Assembly: GCA_947303085.1 (NCBI GenBank)
Contig: CAMYXP010000002.1
Location: 62,001 to 126,000 of the forward strand
Direction: 5' to 3'
DNA length: 64,000 nt
From: an uncultured Bacteroidales bacterium
Lineage (GTDB): Bacteria > Bacteroidota > Bacteroidia > Bacteroidales > F082
Each line of letters opens with the position of its first letter. Position 1 is the first letter of the stretch. Positions 23,852-32,158 of this stretch are shown here, one piece after another. The notes under the pieces are model-generated. The model did not search any database, was not told the DNA's origin, and worked only from the letters and a program-made list of their open reading frames with translations. The position numbers and the translations under genes were made by a program.

Positions 23852-23859
23852 CAAAATTA
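23852..23859 (-). promoter_or_regulatory. -7 box (TAATTTTG) of the substrate-binding protein gene
   Basis: TAATTTTGC on the minus strand 15 bases before the ATG. A 7-bp repeat array begins 7 bases upstream of it. Confidence 0.6.
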
Positions 23860-23865
23860 CAAAAA

Positions 23866-23956
23866 GACTTTAGACTTTAGACCTTAGACCTTAGTTTTTT
23901 TCGGCAATTTGGCTAAAGTCTAAGGTCTAAAATCTAAGGTCTAACGTCTAAGGTCT
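23866..23956. repeat. Inverted pair of 7-bp arrays between divergent promoters
   Basis: Left arm: GACTTTA, GACTTTA, GACCTTA, GACCTTA, G (23866-23894). Right arm: CTAAAG, TCTAAGG, TCTAAAA, TCTAAGG, TCTAACG, TCTAAGG, TCT (23913-23956). The arms are separated by 18 bases and can pair over about 29 bases. Each arm points at a promoter -7 box within 15 bases. Confidence 0.9.
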
Positions 23957-23968
23957 TCAAAAAATATG

Positions 23969-23976
23969 TATTTTTG
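23969..23976 (+). promoter_or_regulatory. -7 box (TATTTTTG) of the 23993 gene
   Basis: TATTTTTGC lies 17 bases before the ATG at 23993, 13 bases after the 7-bp repeat array. Confidence 0.6.
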
Positions 23977-23992
23977 CAAAAATTTTCATTTC

Positions 23993-24565
23993 ATGCGCAT
24001 TAAAGAAATTCACTCAGACCGCGGCATCCTCATCATCACCGATTTCGGTGACCGCACGATGGTCATTCCTTTGAACAACCGCGACAAACTGCTGAGTTTC
24101 ATGCGCTCTAACGCCACCAACGTGCCGCTATTTCCGATGGAAGTGATTGACAGTCTTGCCGATGTGGCATCGCACAAGGTGCAAATCAAGATGGAGGCGA
24201 AGAAAATCCTCACCGACTGGCCTTATTTCGTTCTCGACGTAAACTTCAGGTACTCAAAGAGTTACGATATCTCTTTTGAGGAGCCGTTTTTCAAGCTCTC
24301 CCACCCTCTCGACGACGGCACCGACTTCTTTCGCGTCGAATACGAGGAAATTGAGAGCGACTTCACACCCAACGGCAAATATCGTGGCGCCCACGCCCGC
24401 CGCTACCACCTCGACGAGATAATGGAAAGTCTGGAATATCTCGCAAAAGACACCCCAGACTTAAAACTTGAAGCTGTGATTCAAACCACCGCCGGAGAGG
24501 TTTATACTTCAGAAACCTTGAATCCAGTTATTTTCTTATGCGAATCCACTAAGAACTTGTTGTAA
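23993..24565 (+). CDS. hypothetical protein, 190 residues, overlapping lon 3' end
   Basis: The product (MRIKEIHSDRGILIITDFGD) has no signal peptide or membrane segment and no family I can name. It is mixed alpha/beta with an acidic middle (EEPFFKLSHPLDDGTDFF) and a positively charged HARRYHLDEIMESLEYL segment. The ATG at 23993 is preferred over the track start at 23966, which overlaps the promoter. The last 64 bases overlap the convergent lon gene, so the C-terminus (from about residue 170) lies on the antisense of lon. Confidence 0.7.
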   Translation: MRIKEIHSDRGILIITDFGDRTMVIPLNNRDKLLSFMRSNATNVPLFPMEVIDSLADVASHKVQIKMEAKKILTDWPYFVLDVNFRYSKSYDISFEEPFFKLSHPLDDGTDFFRVEYEEIESDFTPNGKYRGAHARRYHLDEIMESLEYLAKDTPDLKLEAVIQTTAGEVYTSETLNPVIFLCESTKNLL

Positions 24566-27006
24566 TCCAATGAGTTAACCTCTTGTTCCTTCTCCAAGGC
24601 GAGGTCGAGAACTTCAAGCATGTTGTCGACGAAATGGAACTGCAGACCTTCGATGTATTCCTTCTTGATGTCCATGAAATCGCGCTCGTTGTCACGTGAC
24701 AAAATGACATCTGTCACGTCGTTGCGCTTGGCGGCCAACATCTTCTCCTGGATGCCTCCAACCGGCAAAACCCTGCCACGAAGCGTGATTTCGCCTGTCA
24801 TTGCGAGTTTATCCTTGACACGACGCTGCGTGAACGCCGACGTCAACGCTGTCAGCATGGTGATACCTGCAGATGGTCCGTCTTTAGGCGTAGCACCCTC
24901 TGGAACGTGAATATGAACGTTCCATTCTTCAAACACTATCGGATTGATTTTCAACTCGTTGGCATGTGCCTTAATGAATTCGTATGCTATCGTAGCCGAC
25001 TCCTTCATCACATCGCCGAGGTTACCTGTCATGTTCAAAAGGCCATGTCCCCTACTCAAGCTGACTTCAATCGACAGGATCTCGCCGCCGACTGGTGTCC
25101 ATGCCAATCCGATGGCAACGCCAGGCATAGTGTGCTTCACCTCGTCCTCATCGTGATGCATAGGCACGCCAAGGGCTTTCTTGAGGTCTTCTTCAGTGAC
25201 TTTCTTGTCGTAATCGCCACCGATGACAATGGATTTCGCCTTCTTTCTAATCACATCGGCGATTTTGCGCTCCAAATTACGAACGCCAGCCTCACGAGTG
25301 TAATCATCAATGATTTTGTAGATTATCGTCTCTGAGAATGTAACGTCTTTAGCCTTTAAACCATGCTCTTTCAATTGCTTAGGAATCAAATGGCGTTTTG
25401 CGATCTGATATTTCTCCTCACGCAGATAGCCGTTCAAATCGATGATTTCCATTCTGTCGCACAATGCCGGGTGGATGGTCTGGAGGTTATTCGCGGTGGC
25501 GATAAACATCACCTTCGAGAGGTCGTAATCCAACTCGATGAAGTTATCGTTGAATGTGTTATTCTGTTCAGGATCAAGGATTTCGAGCAATGCAGCCTGC
25601 GGGTCACCGTTGATGTTGTTGCCGCTCACCTTGTCGATTTCGTCAAGCACAAAAACAGGGTTCGACGACTTCGCTTTCTTCAAATTTTGAATGATTCTGC
25701 CAGGCATTGCGCCGATGTAAGTCTTACGATGTCCACGCAACTCCGACTCGTCACGAACACCACCCAACGACATACGTATGTATTTGCGTCCCAATGCTTT
25801 AGCTATCGACTTGCCCAACGATGTCTTACCCACGCCAGGAGGTCCGACCAGGCACAAAATCGGGGCTTTCATGTCGTTTTTCAGCTTCAAAACCGCCAGA
25901 TGCTCAACGATTCTGTCCTTGATTTTCTCAAGTCCGAAATGGTCTTTGTCAAGCACTTTTTGAGCGTGTTCGAGGTCGAAATTATCTTTCGTGTATTCAT
26001 TCCACGGAAGCTCAACGAGAGTCTCTAGATAATTATGCTGGATGCCGTAATCTGCCTGTTGCGGATTCATTCGCTGCAGTTTCTGAAGCTCTTTGTCAAA
26101 AACTTCTGCCACTTCCTTGCTCCATTTCTTTTTGGCAGCTTTTTGTGTCAGTTCCTTGACATCCTGTTCGTTAGGTGTTCCGCCAAGCTCTTCCTGAATG
26201 GTCCTAAGCTGTTGATTCAGAAGATATTCTCGCTGTTGCTTATCGAGATCAGTCTTCACCTTGCTTTGAATCTGCTGTTTCAGGTCAACCATCTGCATCT
26301 CACTGTTGAGGAGCTTCAAAAGCTGGTTGGCGAATGTTGTTATATCGTTGATTTCCAACAACTTCTGACGGTCTTCCATTTTCGCCACAAGGTTACTCCC
26401 AATGAAGTTTACCATAAACCATGGGCTCTCGATGTTACGGATGGCGAATGTCGCCTCAAACGGCACCGCTCCCGACTTCTGCACTATCTGCATCGCCATA
26501 TCCTTGATGCTCTGAATCAGGGCCTTAAACTGGCGGTCGCGAGGCACTGGCGAGTTGTCGCCAAACGGGGTGATTCTGCCACGCAGATATGGCTCTGTCT
26601 CGGTTATCTCTTCCAGTTTAAAACGGCGTTTTCCCTGAATGATGACGGTGGTGTTGCCATCGGGCATCTCCAGTGTTTTCATGACTTGAGCGATGGTGCC
26701 TATCTCGAAAAGGTCGGCTTGCTGCGGTTCCTCAACCTTGGCGTCGCGCTGTGTGATGACACCAATATCCATACCTTTTTTATACGCGTCTTTTACTAGG
26801 CGTATGGTTTTGTTACGACCGACGGTGATAGGTATGACAACGCCCGGGAACAGCACAGCGTTACGCAATGCCATAATCGGCAGTTCCTCAGGAAGTTGCG
26901 CGTCAATCATGCGTTTCTCGTCTTCCGGCGAAAACAGCGGAATATATTCTGTGTCAGCCTCAATGATATCGCTGACAATTATTTCGTGGTTGATATTATT
27001 ATCCAT
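24502..27006 (-). CDS. lon: ATP-dependent protease La (Lon)
   Basis: The 834-residue protease has the LON substrate-binding N-domain (LPIMALRNAVLFPGVVIPI), an AAA+ module with Walker A GPPGVGKTSLGKSIA and FVLDEIDKV, and the C-terminal serine-lysine protease domain with PEGATPKDGPSAGITM. It degrades misfolded and regulatory proteins. The ATG at 27006 (MDNNINHEII) is chosen over the TTG at 27033. The N-terminus carries a 35-residue extension usual in Bacteroidota. It lies after the L31 gene, separated by a terminator. Confidence 0.96.
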   Translation of the reverse strand: MDNNINHEIIVSDIIEADTEYIPLFSPEDEKRMIDAQLPEELPIMALRNAVLFPGVVIPITVGRNKTIRLVKDAYKKGMDIGVITQRDAKVEEPQQADLFEIGTIAQVMKTLEMPDGNTTVIIQGKRRFKLEEITETEPYLRGRITPFGDNSPVPRDRQFKALIQSIKDMAMQIVQKSGAVPFEATFAIRNIESPWFMVNFIGSNLVAKMEDRQKLLEINDITTFANQLLKLLNSEMQMVDLKQQIQSKVKTDLDKQQREYLLNQQLRTIQEELGGTPNEQDVKELTQKAAKKKWSKEVAEVFDKELQKLQRMNPQQADYGIQHNYLETLVELPWNEYTKDNFDLEHAQKVLDKDHFGLEKIKDRIVEHLAVLKLKNDMKAPILCLVGPPGVGKTSLGKSIAKALGRKYIRMSLGGVRDESELRGHRKTYIGAMPGRIIQNLKKAKSSNPVFVLDEIDKVSGNNINGDPQAALLEILDPEQNNTFNDNFIELDYDLSKVMFIATANNLQTIHPALCDRMEIIDLNGYLREEKYQIAKRHLIPKQLKEHGLKAKDVTFSETIIYKIIDDYTREAGVRNLERKIADVIRKKAKSIVIGGDYDKKVTEEDLKKALGVPMHHDEDEVKHTMPGVAIGLAWTPVGGEILSIEVSLSRGHGLLNMTGNLGDVMKESATIAYEFIKAHANELKINPIVFEEWNVHIHVPEGATPKDGPSAGITMLTALTSAFTQRRVKDKLAMTGEITLRGRVLPVGGIQEKMLAAKRNDVTDVILSRDNERDFMDIKKEYIEGLQFHFVDNMLEVLDLALEKEQEVNSLDYNKFLVDSHKKITGFKVSEV

Positions 27007-27046
27007 AAAAATGTTTTTTCCAATTACCCCCAATCAAAAATCGTGC

Positions 27047-27080
27047 CAAAAAAAGCCCTTGTCATTTCTGGCAAGGGCAA
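27047..27080 (-). terminator. terminator of the L31 gene
   Basis: On the minus strand GCCCTTG / CAAGGGC with a 10-base loop is followed by seven T. It separates L31 from lon. Confidence 0.85.
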
Positions 27081-27118
27081 AACTTCATTATGAAAAATTT
27101 AACAAACCTATTTTCGGA

Positions 27119-27385
27119 TTATTTTTTCTTAGCTTCCTGAAATTTTTTGTACTTGTTGTTGAATTTATCAACGCGACCAGCTGTGTCGACGAGTTTCATC
27201 TTACCTGTGTAGAACGGGTGTGATGTGTTTGAAATCTCAAGTTTCACCAATGGATACTCGTTACCGTCTTCCCAAACGATAGTTTCCTTCGTGTTGATGG
27301 TGGAACGTGACATAAAAGCGTGGTCGTTTGACATGTCTTTAAACACGACCAGTCTGTAATTCTTTGGATGTATGTCTTTTTTCAT
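27119..27385 (-). CDS. rpmE2: 50S ribosomal protein L31, type B
   Basis: The 88-residue product [20 protein letters not shown] has the type B features: no zinc cysteines, the insertion region [20 protein letters not shown], and [21 protein letters not shown] at the end. The track ORF adds 33 residues from an upstream ATG with untypical sequence that spans the TAATTTTG promoter (27422-27415), so the internal ATG is used. Confidence 0.95.
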   Translation of the reverse strand: MKKDIHPKNYRLVVFKDMSNDHAFMSRSTINTKETIVWEDGNEYPLVKLEISNTSHPFYTGKMKLVDTAGRVDKFNNKYKKFQEAKKK

Positions 27386-27414
27386 TGCAGTATAATTTTC
27401 TTTCAATCGGGCTG

Positions 27415-27422
27415 CAAAATTA
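27415..27422 (-). promoter_or_regulatory. -7 box (TAATTTTG) of rpmE2
   Basis: TAATTTTGC on the minus strand 30 bases before the internal ATG, which confirms the shorter L31. Confidence 0.6.
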
Positions 27423-27512
27423 CAACTTTTTTTAATACGAAAAATATTTTTTTGAAAATTTTTTAAAAAAATTATTTTCATCAATATTTGTACACCATAT
27501 TAATTTTATTAG

Positions 27513-27520
27513 TACCTTTG
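27513..27520 (+). promoter_or_regulatory. -7 box (TACCTTTG) of the serC operon
   Basis: TACCTTTGC with TTTG about 20 bases upstream, giving a leader of about 50 nt before serC. Confidence 0.6.
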
Positions 27521-27573
27521 CAACGCAGAAAAAATGGAAAAATTCAATTAAAAACAACTTAAAATATAACGTA

Positions 27574-28671
27574 ATGAAACACAATTTCAATGCGGGACCA
27601 TGCGTCCTTCCAAAAGAAGCCGTTGAATCAACAATCAACGCAATTCGTAATTTTGACAACACCGGCATCGGTTTGATGGAAATCTCACACCGTACTCCAG
27701 GTTGGGAGCGTATCATGGAGGAAACACGTCAGTTGTGGCGCGACATCCTCAATATTCCTGCAGAATATGAAGTCCTTTTCCTTGGTGGCGGCGCAAGCAC
27801 ACAGTTCTTCACAGTGCCAGCTAACCTTTTAAAGACAAAGGCAGCTTACCTCCAGACAGGTGTTTGGGCAAAGAAAGCAGCAAAAGAAGCTAAACTTTTC
27901 GGTAAAGTCGAGATCGTCGCTTCATCAGAAGACAAGAACTACACTTACATCCCGAAGGGTTACACCATCCCAACAGATGCTGACTACTTCCACATCACAA
28001 CAAACAACACCATCTACGGTACAGAAATCCGCACCGATATGGATTGCCCGGTGACATTGGTTGCTGATATGTCATCAGATATCATGAGCCGTCCAGTCGA
28101 CGTGAAGAAATACGGTTTGATCTACGGTGGCGCTCAGAAGAACGTCGGTCCTGCCGGCGTGACATTCGTCATCGTCCGTAAAGACCTCCTTGGCAACATC
28201 GGCGACCGCGCTTATATGAACCCACTTCCAACAATGGTCGACTATAAGACACACGCAGCTGAAGAAGCTAAGAACATCTCTATGTTCAACACACCTCCAG
28301 TACTTCCTATCTTCGTCATGCACGAGACATTGACATGGTTGAAGAACACCATCGGTGGTGTCGAGGCTATGAACAAGCTCGCAGTTAAGAAGTCAAATAT
28401 GCTTTACGAAGAAATCGACCGCAACTCAATGTTCGTCGGTACAGCTGAGAAAGACTCACGTTCAATCATGAACCACTGCTGGGTGATGGCTCCAGGTCGT
28501 GAAGACCTCCAGGACGCTTTCATGGCATTCGCAAAAGAACGCGGCATGGTCGGTATCAAGGGTCACCGTTCAGTCGGCGGCTTCCGCGCTTCATTGTACA
28601 ACGCCTGCCCAATCGAGTCAGTTGAGGCTCTCGTTCAGTGCATGCAAGATTTCGAAAAAGCTAACAAGTAA
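27574..28671 (+). CDS. serC: phosphoserine aminotransferase
   Basis: The 365-residue enzyme converts 3-phosphohydroxypyruvate to phosphoserine. It starts [20 protein letters not shown], has [20 protein letters not shown] and the PLP lysine region [20 protein letters not shown], and ends with the phosphate-binding [16 protein letters not shown]. Class V aminotransferase of usual length. It leads the serC-serA-DUF1015 operon. Codon use indicates high expression. Confidence 0.96.
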   Translation: MKHNFNAGPCVLPKEAVESTINAIRNFDNTGIGLMEISHRTPGWERIMEETRQLWRDILNIPAEYEVLFLGGGASTQFFTVPANLLKTKAAYLQTGVWAKKAAKEAKLFGKVEIVASSEDKNYTYIPKGYTIPTDADYFHITTNNTIYGTEIRTDMDCPVTLVADMSSDIMSRPVDVKKYGLIYGGAQKNVGPAGVTFVIVRKDLLGNIGDRAYMNPLPTMVDYKTHAAEEAKNISMFNTPPVLPIFVMHETLTWLKNTIGGVEAMNKLAVKKSNMLYEEIDRNSMFVGTAEKDSRSIMNHCWVMAPGREDLQDAFMAFAKERGMVGIKGHRSVGGFRASLYNACPIESVEALVQCMQDFEKANK

Positions 28672-28675
28672 GACA

Positions 28676-28703
28676 TTGGCTGTTGGCCATTGGCTATTGA
28701 CAA
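28676..28703. repeat. 7-bp repeat array (TTGGCTA family) inside the ser operon
   Basis: Units TTGGCTG, TTGGCCA, TTGGCTA, TTGACAA begin 4 bases after the serC stop and end 18 bases before the serA start. The array would be transcribed within the operon mRNA. Confidence 0.85.
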
Positions 28704-28721
28704 TTTAAAAAAATTTTTGAA

Positions 28722-29639
28722 ATGAAAGTATTAGTTGCAACAGAAAAGCCATTCTCAGCAGCAGCTGTCAATGGAATCCAGAAAATAGTTGAAGAAGCTG
28801 GTTATAGCTTTGCAAAACTCGAGAAATATACTGACGTTCAGCAGTTCTACGATGCAGTCGCTGACGCTGACGCTCTCATCGTGCGTTCAGACAAAGTGAC
28901 TAAGGAAGTCATCGACCACGCCAAGAACCTCAAGATCGTGGTTCGCGCCGGCGCAGGTTTCGACAACCTCGACCTCGCAGCTTGCACAGCAAGAGGCATC
29001 GTGGCAATGAACACACCAGGTCAGAACTCAAACGCAGTCGCTGAGTTGGCAATCGGTATGATGATCTACATGGCCCGTAACACATTCAAACCTGGCACAG
29101 GCTGCGAATTGAAGGGCAAGAGAATCGGTATCCAGGCTTACGGTAACGTCGGTCGCCTCGTGGCTGAGAAAGCTAAGGCATTCGGCATGGAAGTCTGGGC
29201 ATTCGACCCATTCGTACCAACAGAGAAGATGGAAGCTGAAGGCGTTCACGTCCCTGCAACACTCGAGGAACTCTACGCACACTGCGACTACATCTCATTG
29301 CACATCCCGGCAAACGACCAGACAAAGAACAGCATCAACTACGCTCTTCTTTCGAAGATGCCAAAGGGTGGCTGCTTAGTCAACACAGCTCGTAAGGAAG
29401 TCATCAACGAGGCTGACATGGAGAAGATGCTTGCTGAAAGAGCAGACTTCAAGTATGTGACCGATATCGCTCCAGCAAACGCAGAAGCATTGGCACAGTT
29501 CGCTCCACGTTTCTTCGCAACACCTAAGAAACAGGGTGCTGAGACAGCTGAGGCTAACATGAACGCAGGTCTTGCAGCAGCTCGCCAGATAGTGGGCTTC
29601 TTCAAAGACGGTTGCACAAAATTCCAGGTTAACAAATAA
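28722..29639 (+). CDS. serA: D-3-phosphoglycerate dehydrogenase, short form with catalytic Lys
   Basis: The 305-residue NAD-dependent enzyme makes 3-phosphohydroxypyruvate for serine synthesis. It has the 2-hydroxyacid dehydrogenase core: VRAGAGFDNLDLAAC, GIQAYGNVGRLVAEKAKAFG and LVNTARKEVINE. There is no C-terminal ACT domain, so the usual serine feedback site is absent. Where most relatives have TPHxGA, this one reads FATPKKQGAETAEAN, with Lys at or next to the catalytic His position, as reported for type III K enzymes such as that of Entamoeba. It is second in the operon. Confidence 0.92.
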   Translation: MKVLVATEKPFSAAAVNGIQKIVEEAGYSFAKLEKYTDVQQFYDAVADADALIVRSDKVTKEVIDHAKNLKIVVRAGAGFDNLDLAACTARGIVAMNTPGQNSNAVAELAIGMMIYMARNTFKPGTGCELKGKRIGIQAYGNVGRLVAEKAKAFGMEVWAFDPFVPTEKMEAEGVHVPATLEELYAHCDYISLHIPANDQTKNSINYALLSKMPKGGCLVNTARKEVINEADMEKMLAERADFKYVTDIAPANAEALAQFAPRFFATPKKQGAETAEANMNAGLAAARQIVGFFKDGCTKFQVNK

Positions 29640-29651
29640 AAACGAAACAAT

Positions 29652-30920
29652 ATGTCAGTTATAAGACCTTTCAAAGGATATCGTCCACCGGTTGATATCG
29701 TTGAGAAATTAGCTTCAAGACCATACGACGTTTTGAACACAGAGGAAGCACGCGAGGAATGCAAAGGCAATCCTTACAGCCTTCTCCACGTGACCAAAGC
29801 TGAAATCGACCTTCCAGCCGGCCACAAAGACAGCGACCTTGAGACTTACATCAAAGTTGTCGAGAACTTCAACATGTTCAAAGACTACGGATGGCTCGTC
29901 CAGGACAACGAAGAGAAGCTGTACATCTATGCTCAGAGCATGAACCCGAAAGATGCCAACGCACACTGGCAGTATGGTATCGTGGCATGCGCATGGAGCG
30001 AGGACTACATCAACAAAGTGATTAAGAAACACGAGTTGACACGTAAGGACAAGGAAGAGGACCGTATGAAACACGTCCGCATCACCAACGCCAACGTGGA
30101 ACCAGTGTTCTTCGCATATCCGGCAGTGAACGAGATTGACGCCATCGTCAACAACATCGTCCGCCACGAGAAGCCGATCTACGACTTCATCGCTAAGGAA
30201 GACGGCTTCGGTCACCGTTTCTGGGTCATCGACGACAAGGCTACCATCGCCAAGTTAGTTGAGTTGTTCGACAAGAAAGTCCCTGCAATGTACATAGCCG
30301 ACGGTCACCACCGCAGCGCTGCAGCAGCATTGGTCGGACAGGAAAAGAAAGAGCACAACCCACACCACACCGGCAAAGAGGAATACAACTTCTTCATGAC
30401 AGTTATCTTCCCTGACAACCAGCTGAACGTCATCGACTACAACCGCGTTGTTAAGGATTTGAACGGCTTGAGCAAAGACGAGTTCATCAAGGCTCTCGGC
30501 AAGACATACGTTGTCGAAGACATGGGCACAGAGATCTACAAGCCAGCTAAGTTGCATGAACACAGTATGTACCTCGACGGTCACTGGTACAAGATGTCAG
30601 CAAAACCTGGCACATACAACGACAGCGACCCAATCGGCGTTCTCGATGTGACAATTTTGAGCAACAACGTGTTGGACAACATCCTCGGCATCAAGGATCT
30701 CCGCACCGACAAGCGCATCGACTTCGTTGGCGGTATCCGCGGTCTCGGCGAGTTGAAACGTCGTGTTGACAACGGTGAGATGAAGGTTGCATTCGCAATG
30801 TATCCTGTTTCAATGAAACAGATCATCGACATCGCTGACACAGGCAACATCATGCCACCTAAGACCACATGGTTTGAGCCGAAACTCAGATCAGGTCTTG
30901 TGATTCACACATTGGAATAA
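29652..30920 (+). CDS. DUF1015 family protein
   Basis: The 422-residue product begins MSVIRPFKGYRPPVDIVEKL and contains ASRPYDVLNTEEAREECKGN, VFFAYPAVNEIDAIV and AMYIADGHHRSAAAALVGQE, all typical of DUF1015. The HHR motif suggests a nuclease or kinase-like active site, and SerK-type serine kinases are related, but the activity here is not shown. It follows serA after 12 bases in a widely conserved order, which ties it to serine metabolism. Confidence 0.88.
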   Translation: MSVIRPFKGYRPPVDIVEKLASRPYDVLNTEEAREECKGNPYSLLHVTKAEIDLPAGHKDSDLETYIKVVENFNMFKDYGWLVQDNEEKLYIYAQSMNPKDANAHWQYGIVACAWSEDYINKVIKKHELTRKDKEEDRMKHVRITNANVEPVFFAYPAVNEIDAIVNNIVRHEKPIYDFIAKEDGFGHRFWVIDDKATIAKLVELFDKKVPAMYIADGHHRSAAAALVGQEKKEHNPHHTGKEEYNFFMTVIFPDNQLNVIDYNRVVKDLNGLSKDEFIKALGKTYVVEDMGTEIYKPAKLHEHSMYLDGHWYKMSAKPGTYNDSDPIGVLDVTILSNNVLDNILGIKDLRTDKRIDFVGGIRGLGELKRRVDNGEMKVAFAMYPVSMKQIIDIADTGNIMPPKTTWFEPKLRSGLVIHTLE

Positions 30921-30921
30921 T

Positions 30922-30949
30922 GTAGAGACGCACGGCCGTGCATCTCTAC
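30922..30949. repeat. 28-bp palindromic REP (GTAGAGACG type)
   Basis: GTAGAGACGCACGG and CCGTGCATCTCTAC form a palindrome with one mismatched pair, immediately after the DUF1015 stop. Shares its ends with elements at 9262 and 58444. Confidence 0.85.
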
Positions 30950-30956
30950 CAGAAAA

Positions 30957-30984
30957 AAAATCCCGCCATTTGACGGGATTTTTT
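30957..30984 (+). terminator. terminator of the serC-serA-DUF1015 operon
   Basis: AAAATCCCG / CGGGATTTT with an 8-base loop and a T-run. The T-run merges with the TATTTTTG -7 box (30986-30993) of the next gene. Confidence 0.85.
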
Positions 30985-31009
30985 GTATTTTTGCAAAAAT
31001 TTTGATATT

Positions 31010-32035
31010 ATGTCTGAGAAATCTTTTGACCCCAATGCGGCGGCGGCCCTAGGTTCGGGAATTTACGGATTGCCTTGCACGGCTGAAGAAGCGGAAATAA
31101 TAATCATTCCGGTGGAATGGGAATTGACAACGAGTTACAACCGCGGCACTGTCGACGGGCCGAGTACGGTGTTCGACGGCTCGATGCAGGTTGATTTGTG
31201 TCATCACGACTATCCGGATTTGTGGCAGCGCGGCATCTGGATGGACGAATTCCCAAAGGAATTGAGGAAACTGCACGACAAACTGGCACCTGTCAGCGAG
31301 GAGATAATTGAAGCTATCGAAAACGGCGAAGTCGACGAGTTTCCATGGAAATACGAGGCAAAATACAAAGCTATCGAAGACGGCTTCGAGAAGATGTTCG
31401 CCTGGCTGCGCGAGCGCATTGAATACTGGAAAAAACAAGGCAAGAAAGTAGGTCTGCTTGGCGGCGATCACAGCACGCCACTACCCTATCACCAATACCT
31501 TATTAATAAAGGTGTGAAATACGGCATTCTGCACGTCGACGCACACAGCGACCTCAGAGAATGTTTTGAAGGATTTAATTATTCGCATGCCTCTATTTTC
31601 TACAACGTCATGAAGCTTGAAAACGTTGAGAAACTGGTGCAGGTGGCTATTCGCGACTACTGCCATCAGGAAAAACAGCTTGTGCAAGACTCAAACGGCA
31701 GAATCAAGGTGTTTTACGACCGCGATAACCGCCGCAGGATGTACGAAGGCACATCGTGGAAACAGATTTGCGATGAGATTGTGAACGCTTTGCCTGAAAA
31801 GGTATATATTTCAGTGGATATCGACGGACTGGATCCGAAACTCTGTCCTAACACAGGAACCCCGGTTCCAGGAGGCATGGAATACGAGGAGCTGATGTAT
31901 TTGCTCAATAGAATCAAAGAATCGGGAAAAGAGATTATCGGCTTTGACCTCTGCGAGGTCTCGCCAGGTGAAGGCACTGAATGGGACGGAAATGTCGGAG
32001 CGAGAGTGCTGTATCACCTTTGCGGAATTATATAA
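31010..32035 (+). CDS. ureohydrolase (agmatinase/arginase family)
   Basis: The 341-residue product has the binuclear manganese motifs of ureohydrolases: GLLGGDHSTPLPYHQYL, YGILHVDAHSDLRECFEGF and YISVDIDGLDPKLCPNTGTP, with a late GFDLCEVSPGEG. It hydrolyses a guanidino compound, releasing urea; the exact substrate (agmatine, arginine or formiminoglutamate) is not decided by sequence. The ATG at 31010 is used; the track start at 30983 lies in the promoter. A deoxyhypusine-synthase-like gene is 28 kb away, so a polyamine link is possible. Confidence 0.88.
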   Translation: MSEKSFDPNAAAALGSGIYGLPCTAEEAEIIIIPVEWELTTSYNRGTVDGPSTVFDGSMQVDLCHHDYPDLWQRGIWMDEFPKELRKLHDKLAPVSEEIIEAIENGEVDEFPWKYEAKYKAIEDGFEKMFAWLRERIEYWKKQGKKVGLLGGDHSTPLPYHQYLINKGVKYGILHVDAHSDLRECFEGFNYSHASIFYNVMKLENVEKLVQVAIRDYCHQEKQLVQDSNGRIKVFYDRDNRRRMYEGTSWKQICDEIVNALPEKVYISVDIDGLDPKLCPNTGTPVPGGMEYEELMYLLNRIKESGKEIIGFDLCEVSPGEGTEWDGNVGARVLYHLCGII

Positions 32036-32042
32036 TCAAATA

Positions 32043-32149
32043 CGTCATTTCGACTGTAGCGTAGCGAAACGGAGAAATCCCCTGCAATAAAGCAATTACT
32101 CTATTTGTAGGGGATTTCTCGACTTCACTTCGTTTCGCTCGAAATGACG
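32043..32149. repeat. 107-bp inverted REP pair (GTCATTTCGA type)
   Basis: Left half GTCATTTCGACTGTAGCG... ends GGAGAAATCC; right half GGATTTCTCGACTTCACTTC... ends TCGAAATGAC. The halves are the two subtypes (B then A) of a repeat also found at 49684-49782 and 58471-58540. Located between two convergent genes. Confidence 0.9.
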
Positions 32150-32158
32150 GAAAGGGAA

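Noticed and set aside
30957-30993. Extra small RNA between DUF1015 and the ureohydrolase
   Set aside because: The palindrome, terminator and next promoter explain the whole gap.
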